A stretch of DNA of 64,000 bases, taken from Robinsoniella peoriensis (GTDB lineage: Bacteria; Bacillota; Clostridia; Lachnospirales; Lachnospiraceae). The position numbers and the translations under genes are program-made. The notes beneath the pieces are model-generated. The model saw only the letters and a list, made by a program, of their open reading frames with translations. It was not told the DNA's origin and did no database searches. Shown here one piece after another: positions 54,455-62,856 of this stretch (position 1 is the first letter of the stretch; the number at the start of each line of letters is the position of its first letter). The DNA lies in assembly GCF_042680125.1 (NCBI RefSeq), contig NZ_JBHTNY010000015.1. One strand, written 5' to 3'.

Positions 54455-56029
54455 ATGAATGGATTGAAAAAAGGATTTGCTTTGTTAGTGTCAATTTGTC
54501 TGGGAGCAGCAATACTTGGCGGCTGTGGGGAAGCAACCGGGAGTGAAGCTAAGGTACAGGAAACGGAAAGTGCACAGAGTGTAAAAGAGTATAATGGACA
54601 GGATGTATCGCAGCCCGCAGATCTGGTTATGTATGTAATTGGAGATGAAGCGGCGGGAGAGAAAGCCGTACTGGAAGAATTAAATAAGAAATTAAAAGAG
54701 AAGATTAATGCAACCCTTACAGTAAATCACATGTCTTTAAGTGACTATGCCCAGAAGTACTCTCTTTTAATTTCATCAGGAGAAAAGTTTGATTTAATCT
54801 ATACCTCTACCTGGGCAATGTATGCAGAGGAAGCGACAAAAGGGGCATTTGCGGAAGTCAGTACAGATGTTTTAGAGAAATATATGCCCTTAACAAAAGA
54901 GCAAGAGCCAAAAGAGGCATTTGAACAGGCATCAATCGGCGGAAAAACATACTTTGTACCCGCCAATAACCCAACTATTCTGACAAATGCAGTTGTAATC
55001 AGAGGTGATTTAAGAGAAAAATATAATCTGGAAATATTAAAGACACTGGATGACCTGGAAGAGTATTATGATAAAGTAATTGAAAATGAAAAGGGAATCT
55101 TTCCATATGCCGCATCCCAGAACAATTATGAAATGCGTATAGCAATGCTGAACAACAATTATAATATGGTTGGATTAAATGGGGTAGATCAGTTTTTTTA
55201 CTATAAAGTAAATGAAAAGACAAATGCAAAAGATATTTTCTGGCTCTATGATACACCGGAATATAAAGAGTGGATAAAAAAGATGAAAAGCTGGTCAGAC
55301 AAAGGTTTTTGGTCAAAGAATGCAGTGGCAAATAACACCAATCCAAGAGATGCCTTTACAAATGGAACCAGTGCGTCACTCGTTTGGAACCTTGGAACCT
55401 GCGGGGCTGTTGCAAACCAGATTGAAAAGGAGCATCCTCAATGGAAACCCGAAATATATGACTTAATACCTGACAGCAAAAAAATATTGGGAGCATACAC
55501 CGGTGACGGAGCAGCCGTTCTTGCGTCATCTGAAAATCAGGAACGTGCGTTTATGCTCATAGACCTTTTGAAATTTGACGAAGAATGCAACAACCTTGTT
55601 CGGCTTGGGGTAAAAGATATTCATTGGATTGATCCCACAGAAGAGATAGGCGAAGAAGGATTTTGGAGAGCAGGTGAAAAGCAGGAAGAATATCCTTTTG
55701 GATCAGCATTCTCCTGGGCATTTAAAAATAACAAGTTTGAAAAGAGCCGTGAGGATAAATTTCCGGATGAGGTTGATCTGACTAAAAAGTGGACCGCAGC
55801 ACAGGAAAATACTCTATTAGCAGGTTTTATCCTGGATGATAACAATATTAAGAATGAACTTGCTAATCTCAATAACGTAAAAACAAAGTATGTTCCTCTG
55901 CTGGATTTGGGACTTGTGGAAGATGCAGAAGAAACGCTTGCAGAATTTAACCAGCAGGCTGAAGCGGCAGGAATCAATAAAGTGAAAGAAGAATTATTAA
56001 AACAGGTAGATGCTTACCTGACTAAATAG
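54455..56029 (+). CDS. Oligosaccharide-binding lipoprotein (LplA/YtcQ-type)
   Basis: A lipoprotein of 524 residues from the ATG at 54455, with GGAGG eight bases upstream; ATG 54440 is in frame but lies in front of that site. The lipobox is L-G-G-C-G. The mature domain has D-L-I-Y-T-S-T-W-A and Y-F-V-P-A-N-N-P blocks, with a substrate-binding fold of the extracellular-solute-binding family (DUF3502-like C-terminal region with A-F-N-Q-Q-A-E-A-A-G). It completes the third importer. Specificity is unknown; the neighbourhood points to plant or host glycan fragments. Confidence 0.9.
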   Translation: MNGLKKGFALLVSICLGAAILGGCGEATGSEAKVQETESAQSVKEYNGQDVSQPADLVMYVIGDEAAGEKAVLEELNKKLKEKINATLTVNHMSLSDYAQKYSLLISSGEKFDLIYTSTWAMYAEEATKGAFAEVSTDVLEKYMPLTKEQEPKEAFEQASIGGKTYFVPANNPTILTNAVVIRGDLREKYNLEILKTLDDLEEYYDKVIENEKGIFPYAASQNNYEMRIAMLNNNYNMVGLNGVDQFFYYKVNEKTNAKDIFWLYDTPEYKEWIKKMKSWSDKGFWSKNAVANNTNPRDAFTNGTSASLVWNLGTCGAVANQIEKEHPQWKPEIYDLIPDSKKILGAYTGDGAAVLASSENQERAFMLIDLLKFDEECNNLVRLGVKDIHWIDPTEEIGEEGFWRAGEKQEEYPFGSAFSWAFKNNKFEKSREDKFPDEVDLTKKWTAAQENTLLAGFILDDNNIKNELANLNNVKTKYVPLLDLGLVEDAEETLAEFNQQAEAAGINKVKEELLKQVDAYLTK

Positions 56030-56044
56030 AGAATAAAGTCTTCT

Positions 56045-56929
56045 TTAAATCTGCCATTCCTTGCGATACGCCAAGGGTGTTGTATTTTCCCTGTTTTTAA
56101 ACAGATTAATAAAATGACTCACATGATTCATGCCTACTTTATAAGCAATTTCATTGACGGAATCATTAGAATACTTTAACAGTTCCTTTGCGTAAGAAAG
56201 TCTGTTTGCAATGATGTATTCATTTACCGTAGTTCCGGTATATTTTTTAAACTCTTTCGAGAGATGAAATTTACTGACTCCGTGGCGGGATGCCAACTCA
56301 TCCAGTGACAGAGGGGACTTAAAGTTCTGATCTATATCTTTCAATACATTTTTTATGTAGGAAGGCATGAATATAGTCTGGGCATCAAAAGTAATTGTCT
56401 GTACAAGGAGTTCCGTCAGGATATTAGTAATCAGGTTAGAAGTTAGGACTTCGGTAGATGCATTTCGCTTCTGGTTTAATGCCAGAATTCTGCGAAGGGT
56501 GCTTTCCATAAAAAATGTGTCCTGAACCTGAACGGTTTTAAAACCATTTTTAACAAATTCCTCGTAATATCCAAGGGCGCTGCTTCCATTAAAGTGAATC
56601 CATAAGAATTCCCAGTCGCTGTTCCCGGCAGTTTCATAGTAATGATGCTCTGTACAGTTAATATAAAAGCATTGACCCGCAGTAAGATAATAATTGCAGC
56701 CCTGATATTTTAAATATCCCTGGCCGGATATGGTATAAACGATCAAAAAAGAATTCAGATTTTTACGTTCTGTAAAATAAGAATCGCTGGTCTTAAAATA
56801 TCCGGCTTCCTGGATGTAAAAATAAATGGATTTTGCCACATTACTGGCTGTAATAATTAAGCGGACAGAGTCCTCAGACCAGCTGTATGATGCACGCTCT
56901 TCATAGTTCTGATCATTTTTTATCTTCAT
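56045..56929 (-). CDS. AraC-family transcriptional regulator
   Basis: A 294-residue regulator with a cupin-like N-terminal domain (Y-T-I-S-G-Q-G-Y-L-K-Y-Q-G ... G-Q-C-F-Y-I-N-C-T-E-H-H-Y-Y) that normally binds a small sugar, and a C-terminal double helix-turn-helix (S-L-D-E-L-A-S-R-H-G-V-S-K-F-H-L-S ... T-P-L-A-Y-R-K-E-W). It is divergent from the isomerase-family gene at 57109 and so probably controls it. It is convergent with the third importer, with 15 bases between the stop codons and no obvious terminator there. Confidence 0.9.
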   Translation of the reverse strand: MKIKNDQNYEERASYSWSEDSVRLIITASNVAKSIYFYIQEAGYFKTSDSYFTERKNLNSFLIVYTISGQGYLKYQGCNYYLTAGQCFYINCTEHHYYETAGNSDWEFLWIHFNGSSALGYYEEFVKNGFKTVQVQDTFFMESTLRRILALNQKRNASTEVLTSNLITNILTELLVQTITFDAQTIFMPSYIKNVLKDIDQNFKSPLSLDELASRHGVSKFHLSKEFKKYTGTTVNEYIIANRLSYAKELLKYSNDSVNEIAYKVGMNHVSHFINLFKNRENTTPLAYRKEWQI

Positions 56930-56943
56930 ATTGATAGCCGCCC

Positions 56944-56969
56944 AATCCGGTGAAATCCGGTAAAATCCT
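56944..56969. repeat. 10-base periodic repeat in the AraC gene leader
   Basis: AATCCGGTGA and AATCCGGTAA stand in tandem (56944-56953 and 56954-56963), followed by AATCCT. It lies 15-40 bases upstream of the AraC start and could be an autoregulatory site. Confidence 0.5.
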
Positions 56970-57017
56970 GCTTAGTATGATTGGCAAGATTCTGTTATTT
57001 TTGCACAATAAACTTGA

Positions 57018-57046
57018 TTGATAATTCCATGATAAATGATTACAAT
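57018..57046 (+). promoter_or_regulatory. Promoter of the isomerase-family gene
   Basis: TTGATA (57018-57023), a 17-base spacer and TACAAT (57041-57046), 62 bases before the ATG. Confidence 0.65.
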
Positions 57047-57108
57047 GGATTTGTAAAGTGATAACAGGACAACAACATAATATAATAATAAAATCAGGAG
57101 GAAATAAA

Positions 57109-58614
57109 ATGGCAAAGTTAAAAGAAACCAGAAAAGCGCGTATTGGTGTTTATACAATGGGGTTGAAACATTATTGGGGACAGTTTCCCGGACTTCGCGA
57201 AAGAATGATAGAATATGGGCAGTTTATCTCAGATAGAATTACGGCAATGGGAAATGCACAGGTTTTCTTTTATGGATTGGTAGACTGTGAGCAGGAAGGC
57301 CATAAAGCAGGAGAGTATTTTAATGCAAATAATGTAGACCTGATCTTTGCCCATGCGGGAACTTATGTGACCAGCGGATCCATACTGCCGGTACATCAGG
57401 ACTGCAAGGCACATACTGTAATTTTAAATCTTCAGCCTACGGCTAAAATTAATTATGCACAGACAACGACGGGTGAATGGCTTGCTCACTGCGGAGCATG
57501 TCCGGTTCCGGAGATTTCCAATGCATTTAACCGGGCGGGAATTAAATACCGTGTGATAAATGGACTGCTGGGACTGGACTATACACCTGAGATTTCATTG
57601 ACCGATGAAAATACCGCCAACCGTCCGGAAGCCATTCAGGCATGGAAGAAGATCGAAGAGTGGGTACTGGCTGCCAGTGTAAAAAGCGGACTCTCCGGAG
57701 CAAGATTTGGCTTTCTTGGAAATACATACAGCGGTATGCTGGATATGTACAGTGATTTTACCATGTTTCAGGGGCAGACAGGAGCACATCTGGAAGTACT
57801 GGAAATGTGTGATTTAAATCGTGCCATGGAGACTGTAACACCGGACGAAGTAGCTCAAAAACGCAAAGAGATAGCAGAGTTTTTTAGAATAAGTGAAGAT
57901 TCGGCAGCAGACCCGCTGGCTAAAAAGCCTACAGAAGAACAATTAGAGTGGTCCGCTAAAGTGGCAGTGGCACAGGAAAAATTAGTAAAAGAATACGATT
58001 TGGATGCCCTTACTTATTATTATCATGGCGCACCGGGCGGAGAGTATGAAAAACTTCAGGGAGGCTTTATCGTAGGACATTCTCTGCTGACGGCTAAGGG
58101 GATACCATGTGCCGGAGAAGGAGATCTTAAGACCTGTCTTGCAATGAAAATCTGTGACATTGTTAATAAAGGAGGATCCTTCTGCGAAATCGTTGTAACG
58201 GATTATGAAGAAGGGACCATCCTTTTGGGACATGACGGACCATTTCATCTGGAAATCGCAAATGGAAAACCAATCCTTCGCGGCATGGGCCTGTATCATG
58301 GAAAACAGGGAACCGGGGTATCCGTTGAAGCAAAAGTAAAAACCGGACCAATTACCACTCTGGGATGCAGCCAGACTATAGACGGAAGATTAAAGTTCAT
58401 CATAACTGAGGCTGAATCCACAGACGGAACAATTATGACCATAGGAAATACCCAGACTCCGGTTAAATTCAAAAAAGATCCGGACAGTTATATGGATGAG
58501 TGGTTTGCAGAAGCTCCAACCCACCATTTTGCAATGAGTGTAGGACATAATGCATCCCTGTATGAAAAAATAGCAGATATTCTGGATGTAAATTATGTAA
58601 CCTTAGATAAATAG
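57109..58614 (+). CDS. L-fucose/L-arabinose isomerase-family protein
   Basis: A 501-residue cytoplasmic protein of the FucI/AraA-like superfamily (COG2407 type). The ATG at 57109 follows AGGAGGAAAT; a longer frame from 57058 lacks such a site. The N-terminal Rossmann-like region has I-F-A-H-A-G-T-Y-V. Candidate metal ligands are Glu337 in C-A-G-E-G-D and Glu360, with His375 in L-G-H-D-G-P. Members isomerise aldoses to ketoses with Mn(II), and a role in fucose or rhamnose-related sugars would fit the window, but this subfamily is poorly characterised. It has its own promoter, terminator and divergent AraC regulator, so it forms a one-gene regulon. Confidence 0.8.
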   Translation: MAKLKETRKARIGVYTMGLKHYWGQFPGLRERMIEYGQFISDRITAMGNAQVFFYGLVDCEQEGHKAGEYFNANNVDLIFAHAGTYVTSGSILPVHQDCKAHTVILNLQPTAKINYAQTTTGEWLAHCGACPVPEISNAFNRAGIKYRVINGLLGLDYTPEISLTDENTANRPEAIQAWKKIEEWVLAASVKSGLSGARFGFLGNTYSGMLDMYSDFTMFQGQTGAHLEVLEMCDLNRAMETVTPDEVAQKRKEIAEFFRISEDSAADPLAKKPTEEQLEWSAKVAVAQEKLVKEYDLDALTYYYHGAPGGEYEKLQGGFIVGHSLLTAKGIPCAGEGDLKTCLAMKICDIVNKGGSFCEIVVTDYEEGTILLGHDGPFHLEIANGKPILRGMGLYHGKQGTGVSVEAKVKTGPITTLGCSQTIDGRLKFIITEAESTDGTIMTIGNTQTPVKFKKDPDSYMDEWFAEAPTHHFAMSVGHNASLYEKIADILDVNYVTLDK

Positions 58615-58635
58615 TAAGAAAACTGCAATGCAAAA

Positions 58636-58672
58636 AAGAAACAGCAACTCAAAGCGCTGTTTCTTTTTTTAT
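58636..58672 (+). terminator. Terminator of the isomerase-family gene
   Basis: AAGAAACAGC (58636-58645) pairs perfectly with GCTGTTTCTT (58656-58665), followed by TTTTTA. Confidence 0.9.
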
Positions 58673-58680
58673 TTTAAAAT

Positions 58681-60933
58681 TTATAATTGAAATCCCTCAG
58701 TCTTATCTTTTAAAAGCTGTTCAAATTGTGGCAACGGCATAGGTTTTGCAAAAACATAACCCTGTACAATGTCACAGCCCACTTCTCTTAAGAAATTAAC
58801 TTGTTCTTTCATTTCCACGCCTTCGGATACTGTCCTCATTTTCAACTGTTTCGCCATAGTAATAATATTGCGTATTACAATTTGCTCTCGTTCTGTGTTT
58901 GCCCCTTTTCGGAAGAAGATCATGTCAAGCTTTAATACCTGAATAGGAAGCTCTTTTAACACATTCAGAGAGGAGTATCCTGATCCAAAGTCATCTAATG
59001 AACAGACAAATCCATTTTCCTGTAAAGCCTCAACAAAAGTTTTAAACAGTTCATTATTATTTAGAACGACACTTTCTGTAAATTCTAATTCAAGCATACC
59101 GTCCGGAAGGTGATATTTATTTTTCGTATTAATATAGAAATCAAGAAAATCATCCTGGAATAGTCCCAGGCGGGAGACATTTGTCGCCAGCTTTATCTTA
59201 GGATTACCTGCATCCAGATATCCTCTTGCCCATTTACAGATACCCTCAAACATATAGCGGTCCAGGTGAATAATAAAACCATTTTTTTCAAATAAAGGAA
59301 TAAATTTACCGGGCACAACCAAAGATCCCTGACCACTGACCCAGCGGACCAGCACCTCGCCTCCGGCAATTCGGTTCCCATGCTGTATATCTACTTTGGG
59401 CTGAACAAAAATCTTAAATTCTTCATTTTCCAGTGCCTGATGCATTCGGGATTCCATTTCAGTTTCCATGAGAATCTGTTTGCGAATGTCCTGAGAATAA
59501 AAAGCATAATTGTCACTGCCGGATTGTTTCATCGCTTTTTGCGCCATATTTGCCCGGTTAATCATATCATTGAAAGTGATGTCATCTTTAAAATCATTCA
59601 CACAGTAGATACCAATGCTTAAATCCAGGTGATATTCCTGATTTTCTGAAGTTATATAGTGATTCATCTGCTCATTCAGAGTCTGAAACCATTCTACAAG
59701 TTCGGATTTCTCATTGTAGTATTTAAGTCCGGTAAAATTATCTGCATTTACCCGGCAGAAAAATTCATTTTTCAGAGTATGTCGGGATATCAGGTTTGCA
59801 AAATACTTTAACACTTCGTCACCTGCGTCATACCCAAACAAATCATTAAAATATTTAAATCTTTTAATATCACAATACCAGAAAGCATAGTTAGAATTCT
59901 GCCTATGATCATGTGGAGAACCGATATCCAGCAGAAATTTAACAAAACTGGAATAACCTGTAATCGGATCGGAATAGGCAAGCTGTTCCAGATGTTCTTT
60001 GTTTTTCCTGGTCATCTGATTCATACGGTAAGCAAAAACCATAGATATAATAAAAGCAGAACTTACGATAAGAATAACACCCAGAGTATAATTGTAATTG
60101 CCATTTATGATAGATTCCGGTACGATACTTATAATATACCAATCATTGACGTCAACGGGTATATAGACAGCCCAGTATTTATTTCCTTTGTAGTTATAGC
60201 GAACCGTATTTTCAGATCCTGCAGCAAAATCCGACAGAATATTGGCATATGCTTCTTTCGAGAAATCTCCCAAATCCGCCAATTTATATATGTTGTCCAC
60301 ATTGTAGTGATGTGCCGACCTGATAATATATTGACCATTGCTTTTCAGAATATTTGAAAATCCACCGCCCTGGATCAGGGTTGCATCCACGATGTTGCGG
60401 AGAATATCAGTGCTGTTAACCGCACATAAAACACCAATCACTTTTTCAGACTGATAAACAGGAACACCGTAATAATTAATATACCCGATTGAATATGGAT
60501 CTTCGATGGCCTCAGAAATAGAGTTATGCCCGGCCAGAGCTTCCTGAAAAAAAGAATCATTGGAAAAGTCCACATGCTCATATGAATTCCCGTTAATGTC
60601 TATGAGATCCCCAATACCTTCTGTGTTAATAAAACCCATGCGGATAAAAGTATTAGCATTATTAATCGTTGTTAAAATGGGTGTAAGCAGATCTGTCTCA
60701 GTGATGTTCAGATCACCAAGACAGATAGATATACCCGATAAAGTTTCCCAGTCACCATTTATCTGTTTTAAGATCATTGTCTTCTCCTGAGCCGCCAGGT
60801 CATACAAATTGTTCAAATCGTTCTTTTCATTCTGACGCATCATAAAATATACGAAGATGCAGCCCAAAATTAAAAAAAGAAAACAGATAATTAGCATTAT
60901 AATATAAGATAAACTGCGTTTCTTATCGTTCAT
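58681..60933 (-). CDS. Membrane c-di-GMP phosphodiesterase: Cache sensor, degenerate GGDEF, EAL
   Basis: A 750-residue protein. Two membrane helices (about 10-31 and 282-302) enclose an extracellular dCache-like sensor. A GGDEF domain follows (about 320-480), whose active-site motif is replaced by R-V-N-A-D-N-F (394-400), so cyclase activity is unlikely. The EAL domain (about 500-745) keeps E526-V-L-V-R, T-N-V-S, F-T-E-S, D-D-F-G-S-G-Y-S-S, K-L-D and E-G-V-E, the residues needed for metal and c-di-GMP binding, so it is probably an active phosphodiesterase. A degenerate GGDEF often serves as a GTP-binding regulatory unit. A promoter candidate lies upstream; the gene stands alone. Confidence 0.9.
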   Translation of the reverse strand: MNDKKRSLSYIIMLIICFLFLILGCIFVYFMMRQNEKNDLNNLYDLAAQEKTMILKQINGDWETLSGISICLGDLNITETDLLTPILTTINNANTFIRMGFINTEGIGDLIDINGNSYEHVDFSNDSFFQEALAGHNSISEAIEDPYSIGYINYYGVPVYQSEKVIGVLCAVNSTDILRNIVDATLIQGGGFSNILKSNGQYIIRSAHHYNVDNIYKLADLGDFSKEAYANILSDFAAGSENTVRYNYKGNKYWAVYIPVDVNDWYIISIVPESIINGNYNYTLGVILIVSSAFIISMVFAYRMNQMTRKNKEHLEQLAYSDPITGYSSFVKFLLDIGSPHDHRQNSNYAFWYCDIKRFKYFNDLFGYDAGDEVLKYFANLISRHTLKNEFFCRVNADNFTGLKYYNEKSELVEWFQTLNEQMNHYITSENQEYHLDLSIGIYCVNDFKDDITFNDMINRANMAQKAMKQSGSDNYAFYSQDIRKQILMETEMESRMHQALENEEFKIFVQPKVDIQHGNRIAGGEVLVRWVSGQGSLVVPGKFIPLFEKNGFIIHLDRYMFEGICKWARGYLDAGNPKIKLATNVSRLGLFQDDFLDFYINTKNKYHLPDGMLELEFTESVVLNNNELFKTFVEALQENGFVCSLDDFGSGYSSLNVLKELPIQVLKLDMIFFRKGANTEREQIVIRNIITMAKQLKMRTVSEGVEMKEQVNFLREVGCDIVQGYVFAKPMPLPQFEQLLKDKTEGFQL

Positions 60934-60989
60934 AAAGTTCTCCCAAGCAGTTGTAAAAGTATTGTCTGTAATCTAGTCCTCTAGCTAAA

Positions 60990-61018
60990 ATCATATCATA
61001 GGATCACTCAAATAACAA
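60990..61018 (-). promoter_or_regulatory. Promoter candidate of the EAL protein gene
   Basis: Minus-strand TTGTTA (61018-61013), a 17-base spacer and TATGAT (60995-60990). Confidence 0.5.
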
Positions 61019-61238
61019 GTTGGAGTATAGGAAAACCTTTTAAAATATGTTTGAAAAATATATTACATCCAGCTTCCATATAAAGCAGAAATTACATCTT
61101 CAATAGGGGACTGCCCTATTACCACATTCCTGATTTCGGAATGTTCATAGGCAAAGCCGGAATTGGGTCGGATATACCAGAATCGAAACGTACTATTTGC
61201 ATTTTTTCCTGGGTTTTTTCTGAAAATCCATTTTTATA

Positions 61239-61267
61239 TTGAAGTTGAGATTTGAATACTATATTAT
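61239..61267 (+). promoter_or_regulatory. Promoter candidate of the fumarase operon
   Basis: TTGAAG (61239-61244), a 17-base spacer and TATTAT (61262-61267), 33 bases before the ATG. Confidence 0.55.
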
Positions 61268-61299
61268 AGAAGATAAGAATAAATCTAGGAGGTTATACC

Positions 61300-62145
61300 A
61301 TGATTCGTACAATTCATGTGGACAAGTTAACGGGAAATATAAAAGAGATGTGCATAGAGGCAAATCATTATTTATCCAAAGATATGGATAAGGTAATGAA
61401 AAAGGCTGTAGATATAGAAGAATCTGATCTGGGCAGGCAGATTTTATGCCAGCTGCAGGAGAACCTGGAAATAGCGGGAAAAGATATGATACCCATCTGC
61501 CAGGATACAGGTATGGCAGTTATATTTCTGGAAGTAGGGCAGGAAGTACATTTTGAAGGCGGAAGTGTGGAAGATGCTGTTAATGAAGGCGTACGTCAGG
61601 GATATGTAGATGGGTTTTTAAGAAAATCAGTAGTAAATGATCCCATCATACGGGAAAATACCAAAGACAACACACCTGCAATCATTCATTATGAAATAGT
61701 TCCCGGTGATAAAGTAAGGATTACTGTAGCGCCAAAGGGGTTTGGAAGTGAAAATATGAGCCGTGTATTTATGCTGAAGCCGGCTGATGGTATAGAAGGC
61801 GTAAAGAATGCAGTATTAACTGCAGTAAAAGATGCAGGTCCTAACGCATGTCCGCCAATGGTCGTAGGTGTTGGCATCGGAGGTACATTCGAAAAATGTG
61901 CGGTTATGGCTAAGAAAGCACTAACCAGGGAAGCGGGTTCCCATTCAGAAGTAGAATATGTAAAAGAACTGGAAATTGAGTTATTGGATAAAATAAATGG
62001 TCTTGGAATCGGACCAGGCGGTCTGGGAGGAAGAGTAACTGCTCTTGCCGTAAATATTAATACATATCCTACCCACATTGCGGGACTTCCCGTTGGCGTA
62101 AATATTTGCTGCCATGTTAACCGGCATAGTGTAAGGGAAATATAA
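61300..62145 (+). CDS. Class I fumarate hydratase, alpha subunit
   Basis: A 281-residue subunit of the two-subunit, 4Fe-4S-dependent, oxygen-sensitive fumarase/tartrate dehydratase family. Cys residues suited to cluster binding are seen in P-I-C-Q-D-T-G-M-A, N-A-C-P-P-M-V-V-G and I-C-C-H-V-N-R-H. Other family motifs are R-E-N-T-K-D-N-T-P and G-I-G-G-T-F-E-K-C. It catalyses reversible hydration of fumarate to malate with the beta subunit encoded 150 bases downstream. AGGAGG precedes the ATG. The related L-tartrate dehydratase cannot be excluded by sequence alone. Confidence 0.92.
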   Translation: MIRTIHVDKLTGNIKEMCIEANHYLSKDMDKVMKKAVDIEESDLGRQILCQLQENLEIAGKDMIPICQDTGMAVIFLEVGQEVHFEGGSVEDAVNEGVRQGYVDGFLRKSVVNDPIIRENTKDNTPAIIHYEIVPGDKVRITVAPKGFGSENMSRVFMLKPADGIEGVKNAVLTAVKDAGPNACPPMVVGVGIGGTFEKCAVMAKKALTREAGSHSEVEYVKELEIELLDKINGLGIGPGGLGGRVTALAVNINTYPTHIAGLPVGVNICCHVNRHSVREI

Positions 62146-62185
62146 AATAGATATAATATAAGAAACAGTGCGGCACTGGAGGGAA

Positions 62186-62280
62186 AGGTTGAAAGAAAAT
62201 TATGATGCAGAAAGGACGCCACGATGTGATTCTTTCAACCTGTTTAATTGTGGCAGTATTACAGGCTTGCCTGTAATACT
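62186..62280 (+). other. Two stem-loops between the fumarase subunit genes
   Basis: AGGTTGAAAGAA (62186-62197) pairs perfectly with TTCTTTCAACCT (62230-62241), a 12-base stem. AGTATTACAGGC (62255-62266) pairs perfectly with GCCTGTAATACT (62269-62280), a 12-base stem with a two-base loop. The second ends three bases before the codon at 62283 and 14 bases before the proposed start of the beta subunit. Confidence 0.75.
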
Positions 62281-62294
62281 TAATGGGAATAAGT

Positions 62295-62849
62295 ATGGAT
62301 AAATATATAAATGCACCAATAAGTGAGGAAGATGCAAAAGGACTGCAAGCCGGCGATTATGTTTATATAACGGGGAAAATATACACAGCAAGAGATGCTG
62401 CCCACAAAAGAATGCAGGAAGCTTTAGATAAAAATGAGACACTTCCTATAGATGTAAAGAATAATATCATCTATTATATGGGACCATCTCCGGCAAGGGA
62501 AGGACGTCCAATAGGATCGGCGGGTCCCACAACTGCCAGCAGGATGGATAAGTATGCGCCGAAACTGCTGGATCTGGGTCTGCGTGGTATGATAGGCAAA
62601 GGGAAAAGGACACCGGAAGTTCTGGCTGCAATTAAAAGAAATAATGCCGTTTACTTTGCCGCAGTAGGGGGAGCCGGTGCATTGTTATCTCAAAGAATTA
62701 AAAAATCAACGATAATTGCATATGATGATCTTGGCACAGAAGCAATAAGAGAATTGGAAGTAGAGAATTTTCCGGTTATCGTAGTTGCAGACTGCAAAGG
62801 TAACAATCTCTATGAGAGCGCAATAAAACAATATAAGAAAGAGAGCTGA
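62295..62849 (+). CDS. Class I fumarate hydratase, beta subunit
   Basis: A subunit of 184 residues from ATG 62295 (GGGAATAAGT upstream; ATG 62283 in frame lacks a ribosome site and abuts a hairpin). Family motifs: L-Q-A-G-D-Y-V-Y-I-T-G-K-I-Y-T-A-R-D-A-A-H-K-R, Y-M-G-P-S-P-A, G-P-T-T-A-S-R-M-D and M-I-G-K-G-K-R. It supplies the second half of the fumarase active site. Two hairpins separate it from the alpha subunit, and the acyltransferase gene follows after seven bases. Confidence 0.93.
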   Translation: MDKYINAPISEEDAKGLQAGDYVYITGKIYTARDAAHKRMQEALDKNETLPIDVKNNIIYYMGPSPAREGRPIGSAGPTTASRMDKYAPKLLDLGLRGMIGKGKRTPEVLAAIKRNNAVYFAAVGGAGALLSQRIKKSTIIAYDDLGTEAIRELEVENFPVIVVADCKGNNLYESAIKQYKKES

Positions 62850-62856
62850 TAAATTA

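Larger units (their letters stand above)
60934..61299. other. Divergent intergenic region with two unexplained hairpins
   Basis: This 366-base region has no gene. AATAGGG (61102-61108) pairs with CCCTATT (61114-61120), and ACATTCC (61124-61130) with GGAATGT (61138-61144), followed by a G-rich stretch GGCAAAGCCGG (about 61151-61161). A known riboswitch consensus was not matched. The hairpins lie upstream of the fumarase promoter, so they are not in its leader. Confidence 0.5.

Noticed and set aside
54999..55346. Minus-strand open frame inside the binding-protein gene
   Set aside because: It overlaps a well-supported lipoprotein gene completely and lacks a ribosome site.
61121..61190. c-di-GMP (GEMM) riboswitch near the EAL gene
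   Set aside because: GCAAAGCC and a hairpin recall the motif, but the order of conserved blocks does not match the consensus, and the stretch lies outside predicted leaders.
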